This document shows positions 61,324 through 64,000 of a stretch of 64,000 bases of DNA, one piece after another. Under the pieces are notes generated by a model. That model searched no databases. It saw nothing but the letters and a program-made list of their open reading frames with translations, and had not been told where the DNA came from. The stretch is from Kalaharituber pfeilii (lineage: Eukaryota; Ascomycota; Pezizomycetes; Pezizales; Pezizaceae): positions 372,001-436,000 of the forward strand of contig WHUZ01000050.1 in the NCBI GenBank assembly GCA_015179045.1. The letters are read 5' to 3'. Numbering within the stretch: the first letter of the stretch is position 1; each line of letters starts with the position of its first letter. A program made the translations under genes and the position numbers.

Positions 61324-64000
61324 CAAAATAAAGTGTCAGAAAGTCACTATGGATTAGGAAAGGTTTTCTGCGGGCTTTTGTTATAGTGCTATTATTTATT
61401 TGTTTTTCAGATTATTTGGTTGTTTATTTATTCATGTATTCACGCTTTCATTTTGCATAGATGTTCCATTTCTCATTCATATATACCCGAATAACTCGAC
61501 AATTCATTGGAGAAAGTACTTGCTCTGGTTTTTTTCAATTGCCAAATAGCCGAAGTGGGGGGTGAGGGGGAATTTGCGGGGGAGTGCGGGTCATACGGCT
61601 TTTAGATAGAGACTTTTTCACATTCAAGTGAACCTTTTCTTCATTTAAAGCTAGAACTTGTACCACATGCCCACATAGTCTGGCTCGGTTAAACTTGTGC
61701 GTAATAGAGGTGCGGGAGCTAAATAGGTAGGGGTGAGGTATACAGTAGCAAAGTAAGCGGAGGTCGACTATATATAATATGTGCATGAGAGTGAATATTC
61801 AGTAATTCGTATGTAGTGTGTGTAGAAGAAGAGATTATGAGTAGTCTGGCACATGTAGGCTAAAATATATAGAGCGTTGGTATACGGGTCTTCAAAGGGC
61901 TCAAGAGGATTGGAGGAACAAGAGAGAGGCGGGGGCATGTAGAACAGAAGTCCCGTGTCATAAGGGGAGAGGACAATAGACTCGAAGGGGGGTAATATTA
62001 CTGTACATACGAGATGTTAGCAGGTTCAGGGTAACAGCATTGAACATGAACAACCTAGGGAAGGGTTCCATGTTCAGGGTAAAGGCTGTAGGTGGAGTTA
62101 GAGAAGCAGAGGGCTGAGTGTAGCTGAGATGTGGAGCTTGTGTGAGGAAGCGAGGATGAAAGGCAACCTGCTTGGGGCTGGCAGTCATTGGCAACACCTA
62201 CTGACATACATCCCCTCACTCTTCTACTCATACGCCTTCTCCCCGTCCTCGCCCATGCGTTCATGCAATATAATGATTCTGCCTTCAATCCCTTATCCAC
62301 CTCTTCATGCCCCACAAATGTACACATGTCCCTCTCGACTACCGTCGCCTTGGGCGGTAAATAACTGTTCATAGAACTGAATTTACTACTGTATATGGTG
62401 AACAAGATAGTGATATGGAGCTTTTCTGGTATCACAACACTCAGCGCGAAATAATGATTAACTGGATGTTTATTCTGCAAACTGGGTGGCATGTTCAGAG
62501 TCGTATGTCGGTAGTATTTAGTTGCATATTTTCGGCTTGTAATCCAATGTGTGATACAATGCATGTTGGCCATATGAAGCTTATTTTGACTGACGATCTA
62601 CAAGGGAGTACTAGTATATATGTATGACATATAGGGCCCACTTCACCCTCGCCATAAATTGCTCCGCTCGGCATCGACTCTCCGTGCATAGAAGCTTTAG
62701 CTTTTTGCAATCCCAGCCCTGTCCATGCGCCTTCCTATTTGCTTGTATTATGATATTTCTCGAATGGAGGAAAAACGGGCGGATCATTTCGTACGTTGCT
62801 GGTCCAATACCATGGGTCGCTTCGAGCACAAATTAGGAGATAGTGTGAGCTATCATGTTGGAAATTGAATTCCGCCTACGAAGCGTCCTCGGTCCTCGCA
62901 GGATTCACTCCCGGTCTTACAGCTTCACTCTTCCAAGAACCTTCCTTCACTTGAATTCTGCATATCTAAATATACTACACTGGCTTTCCTTTACGTTCTT
63001 CTAGTTCTCCTCTTTCAAGCATCGTTGGACAAACTTCAAATTCGGGATCACCAGTATGTACTAGTGCCGAGTTACTTTACCTTTCATCCAAAGCATTACG
63101 TTCCCATTCGGTACATTAAGAGCGTACAAAATCAAGTATCCCGGATTTCGGCAGCATGTACCAGGAACTAGGGTCTACTAGGCTCCTGTTTCGTGACTCA
63201 GTTTTTGGCGGGTGTTACTGGGAATGTATGTACGGGTGTGCTGTTCAGAACTGTTCTGGTGGCATATAAAGCAATTGTTTGAGAATCCCTTGTGTTGGAT
63301 ATTGGAGGCTTTAAAGTAGGAGAGACAAACAGGAATACCTACGGGACGACACTGACAATGGGTGGGGAACTAGTACTTACTGGGTTGCGTCACACAAAGC
63401 TTATACATACTTTATGTCTGACGGAAGCTGACCCGTACCTACAATGGAAGCGATTTGGAAATCTGGAGGGATTCGATAAAGATACAGCTAGATTGAGGCG
63501 GAACCGGTGAAAGTGAAGCATAACATACCAGCGACACAAAGTGGCAGACATCACCTCCGAAGTCATTGCGCAGTTTACAGCACTCTGCTCCGCGAACTTC
63601 TCACATACCACACCACATCACATCAAAGGGAACAGTGAGATCCCTTTCGACTTTGACGGTGGACGTGGACCGAGCGGCAGATTCCTGGCATGGGGCTAGA
63701 TCGGTTGCTTGCTAGAAACGCACCAAGGAGAAGCGAGTAGATGTAGTACAGTATTGGCAACGGACTGGATCCTCATCTAGTGGTACAAGGGACATTCGAA
63801 GTGGGACATAGGGGTTGATAAGTGGAAGGAGAAAGAGAACAGCAGTTACACCGCATGATGGAGAGCCAGATCCAACAGTTATACCCAATAAAAGCATGAT
63901 TGAGATCCTGTCGAGATTCCCGTCGTGCTACGGCATAGGCCTGGTGCCGCAGACTTGCAGGAGCATCAGGGAATGCCGAGGGAGTTTCCAAGCTACCAAC

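Larger units (their letters stand above)
55623..64000. repeat. Segmental duplication unit C (5' flank, NLR copy C, 3' flank; reaches window end)
   Basis: Homology to unit B starts at GTATAA...GGCT (55,623 versus 44,456) and to unit A through the 3' flank up to the window end (62,160-64,000 versus 37,380-39,230). It shares the 1.1-kb block with B. The 61,324-64,000 flank contains only small open frames that are broken by indels relative to A, so no gene is called there. Confidence 0.85.

Overview
This window is nuclear DNA of a filamentous ascomycete (Pezizomycotina). Evidence: GT-AG introns mostly of 50-90 nt, fungal-type housekeeping proteins (Atg2, Nup85, a Nup2/Nup50-type nucleoporin, an ALDH3-type dehydrogenase), a fungal HeLo-NB-ARC-TPR NLR family, and long AT-rich, low-complexity spacers with several small inverted-repeat elements. 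The class cannot be fixed from sequence alone. I recognise no tRNA, rRNA or CRISPR array.

Left part (1-28.7 kb), ordinary gene-bearing DNA. It holds the 5' half of ATG2 (minus, runs off the left edge); a Y-complex nucleoporin of the Nup85 family (plus, one intron); an ALDH3-type aldehyde dehydrogenase (minus, one intron); a tandem pair of ADGF/CECR1-type adenosine deaminase genes (plus, one intron each) plus a third 3'-end fragment and a ~1.45 kb array of four ~360-bp repeats that grew out of their 3' flank; a Nup2/Nup50-type FG nucleoporin with a RanBP1-like C-terminus (minus, three exons, one intron of 692 nt); and an unassigned conserved-looking 268-aa gene (minus). A 622-bp pogo/Fot1-like MITE lies between the dehydrogenase and the deaminases.

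Right part (31.2-64 kb), a segmental array. A unit of at least 8 kb occurs three times in the same orientation: A (31,227-~39,230), B (43,092-50,792) and C (55,623-window end). Each carries one NLR gene: an N-terminal HeLo (HET-S-like cell-death execution) domain, an NB-ARC ATPase and C-terminal 42-residue TPRs. TPR number differs (A 9, B 8, C 10). A and B read intact. C has a nonsense codon and four single-base deletions, so it is a pseudogene. Copy A has lost its ancestral stop through a 32-nt deletion. Between A and B lie a decayed PEX10 fragment and an 822-bp TIR element. Between B and C lies a decayed, 3'-truncated Helitron (Rep plus Pif1-like helicase, minus strand) exactly at the seam of the two units.

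The paralogous units act as each other's empty-site controls, which allows two unnamed TIR elements (31,351-31,652 and 43,189-44,010) to be delimited to within a few bases. Small indels in G-runs near the 3' ends of two genes (Nup2 and adenosine deaminase copy 1) may be real mutations or assembly errors.
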